This document shows positions 63,899 to 64,000 of a stretch of 64,000 bases of DNA, in pieces. This stretch comes from Tetragenococcus koreensis (lineage in GTDB: Bacteria; Bacillota; Bacilli; Lactobacillales; Enterococcaceae). The stretch lies in assembly GCF_003795145.1 (NCBI RefSeq), contig NZ_CP027786.1, forward strand, positions 2,046,001-2,110,000, written 5' to 3'. The position numbers and the translations under genes were made by a program. The stretch's first letter is position 1. Every line of letters begins with the position of its first letter. The notes under the pieces were generated by a model, which had not been told where the DNA came from, searched no databases, and saw nothing but the letters and a program-made list of their open reading frames with translations.

Positions 63899-64000
63899 TT
63901 ATTCTTCCACATAGTTATCAACTTCGATTGTGTCTGTATCGCCTTTTTCAGCAGCGTTTACTAATTGTTCAGCGTAAAGGACAAATGATTCAGAACTGTG
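63899..64000 (-). CDS. C-terminal end of an FMN-binding-domain protein (PplA-like), partial
   Basis: Only the last 33 codons are in the window; the gene continues beyond the edge. The visible part reads HSSESFVLYAEQLVNAAEKG and then an acidic tail ending EVDNYVEE. The start matches the end of the FMN_bind signature (SGATxSS followed by a helix), where FMN is covalently attached by ApbE. With apbE and menA next to it, a PplA-like extracellular electron transfer lipoprotein is the best guess. Confidence 0.65.
   Translation of the reverse strand, partial: HSSESFVLYAEQLVNAAEKGDTDTIEVDNYVEE

Overview
This window reads as a chromosome segment from a low-GC Gram-positive bacterium of the Lactobacillales, most likely the Enterococcaceae. 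RpoB and RpoC look very close to their enterococcal counterparts, MurE looks like the L-lysine type, and there are methionine and leucine T-box leaders, a MurJ (YtgP) flippase and many PTS genes. The exported lipoproteins (PrsA, MetQ, ApbE) are strikingly rich in Asp and Glu, which suggests a halotolerant lineage such as Tetragenococcus. That species-level hint is inference only.

Layout. 1-3 kb: manA, a beta-lactamase-fold serine hydrolase and a VOC protein, all on the minus strand. 3-10 kb: a block in the same order as in Bacillus subtilis (hit, yhaH, prsA; convergent yhaO-yhaN-yhaM). 10-20 kb: a dispersed palindromic repeat, an AraC-family remnant, a DUF536 protein, a YheA-like protein, a class A PBP, two pseudouridine synthases, MurJ and divergent MurE, a small membrane protein and Ohr. 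20-28 kb: an aminoglycoside-phosphotransferase-like fragment, glycerate kinase, leuS under a T-box, a GH73/LysM autolysin, a PAP2 phosphatase and MnmM. 28-33.5 kb: a galactitol-type PTS operon (EIIB, EIIC, polyol dehydrogenase, PRD regulator, EIIA) with a promoter overlapped by a cre-like site. 33.7-37.3 kb: macro-domain protein, DJ-1/PfpI protein, a membrane protein, a second copy of the repeat and an ABC-F ATPase.

37.4-41.3 kb is a methionine/methyl-cycle region. A Met-specific T-box with a near-consensus promoter drives luxS, a short-chain dehydrogenase and a MetE-like methyltransferase; an orphan MetQ lipoprotein follows. 41.3-49.2 kb is a glycoside locus with its own LacI regulator and a perfect 20-bp operator: EIIC, LacI, GH29 fucosidase, then GH1 glucosidase and ROK kinase. 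A complete-looking insertion sequence in reverse orientation separates its two halves. 49.2-52.7 kb holds a response regulator, an ABC exporter and a sensor kinase with almost no extracellular domain. 52.8-60.6 kb is rpoB-rpoC, both apparently starting at TTG, with a promoter, a leader terminator-like hairpin and a long intercistronic hairpin. birA is divergent from it. The window ends in menA, apbE and the 3' end of an FMN-binding-domain gene, which together look like part of a flavin-based extracellular electron transfer locus.

Most of the window is ordinary core genome. The least explained items are the two-copy structured repeat with compensatory arm changes, the attenuator-like element in the rpoB leader, and the fucosidase/PTS locus split by an IS.
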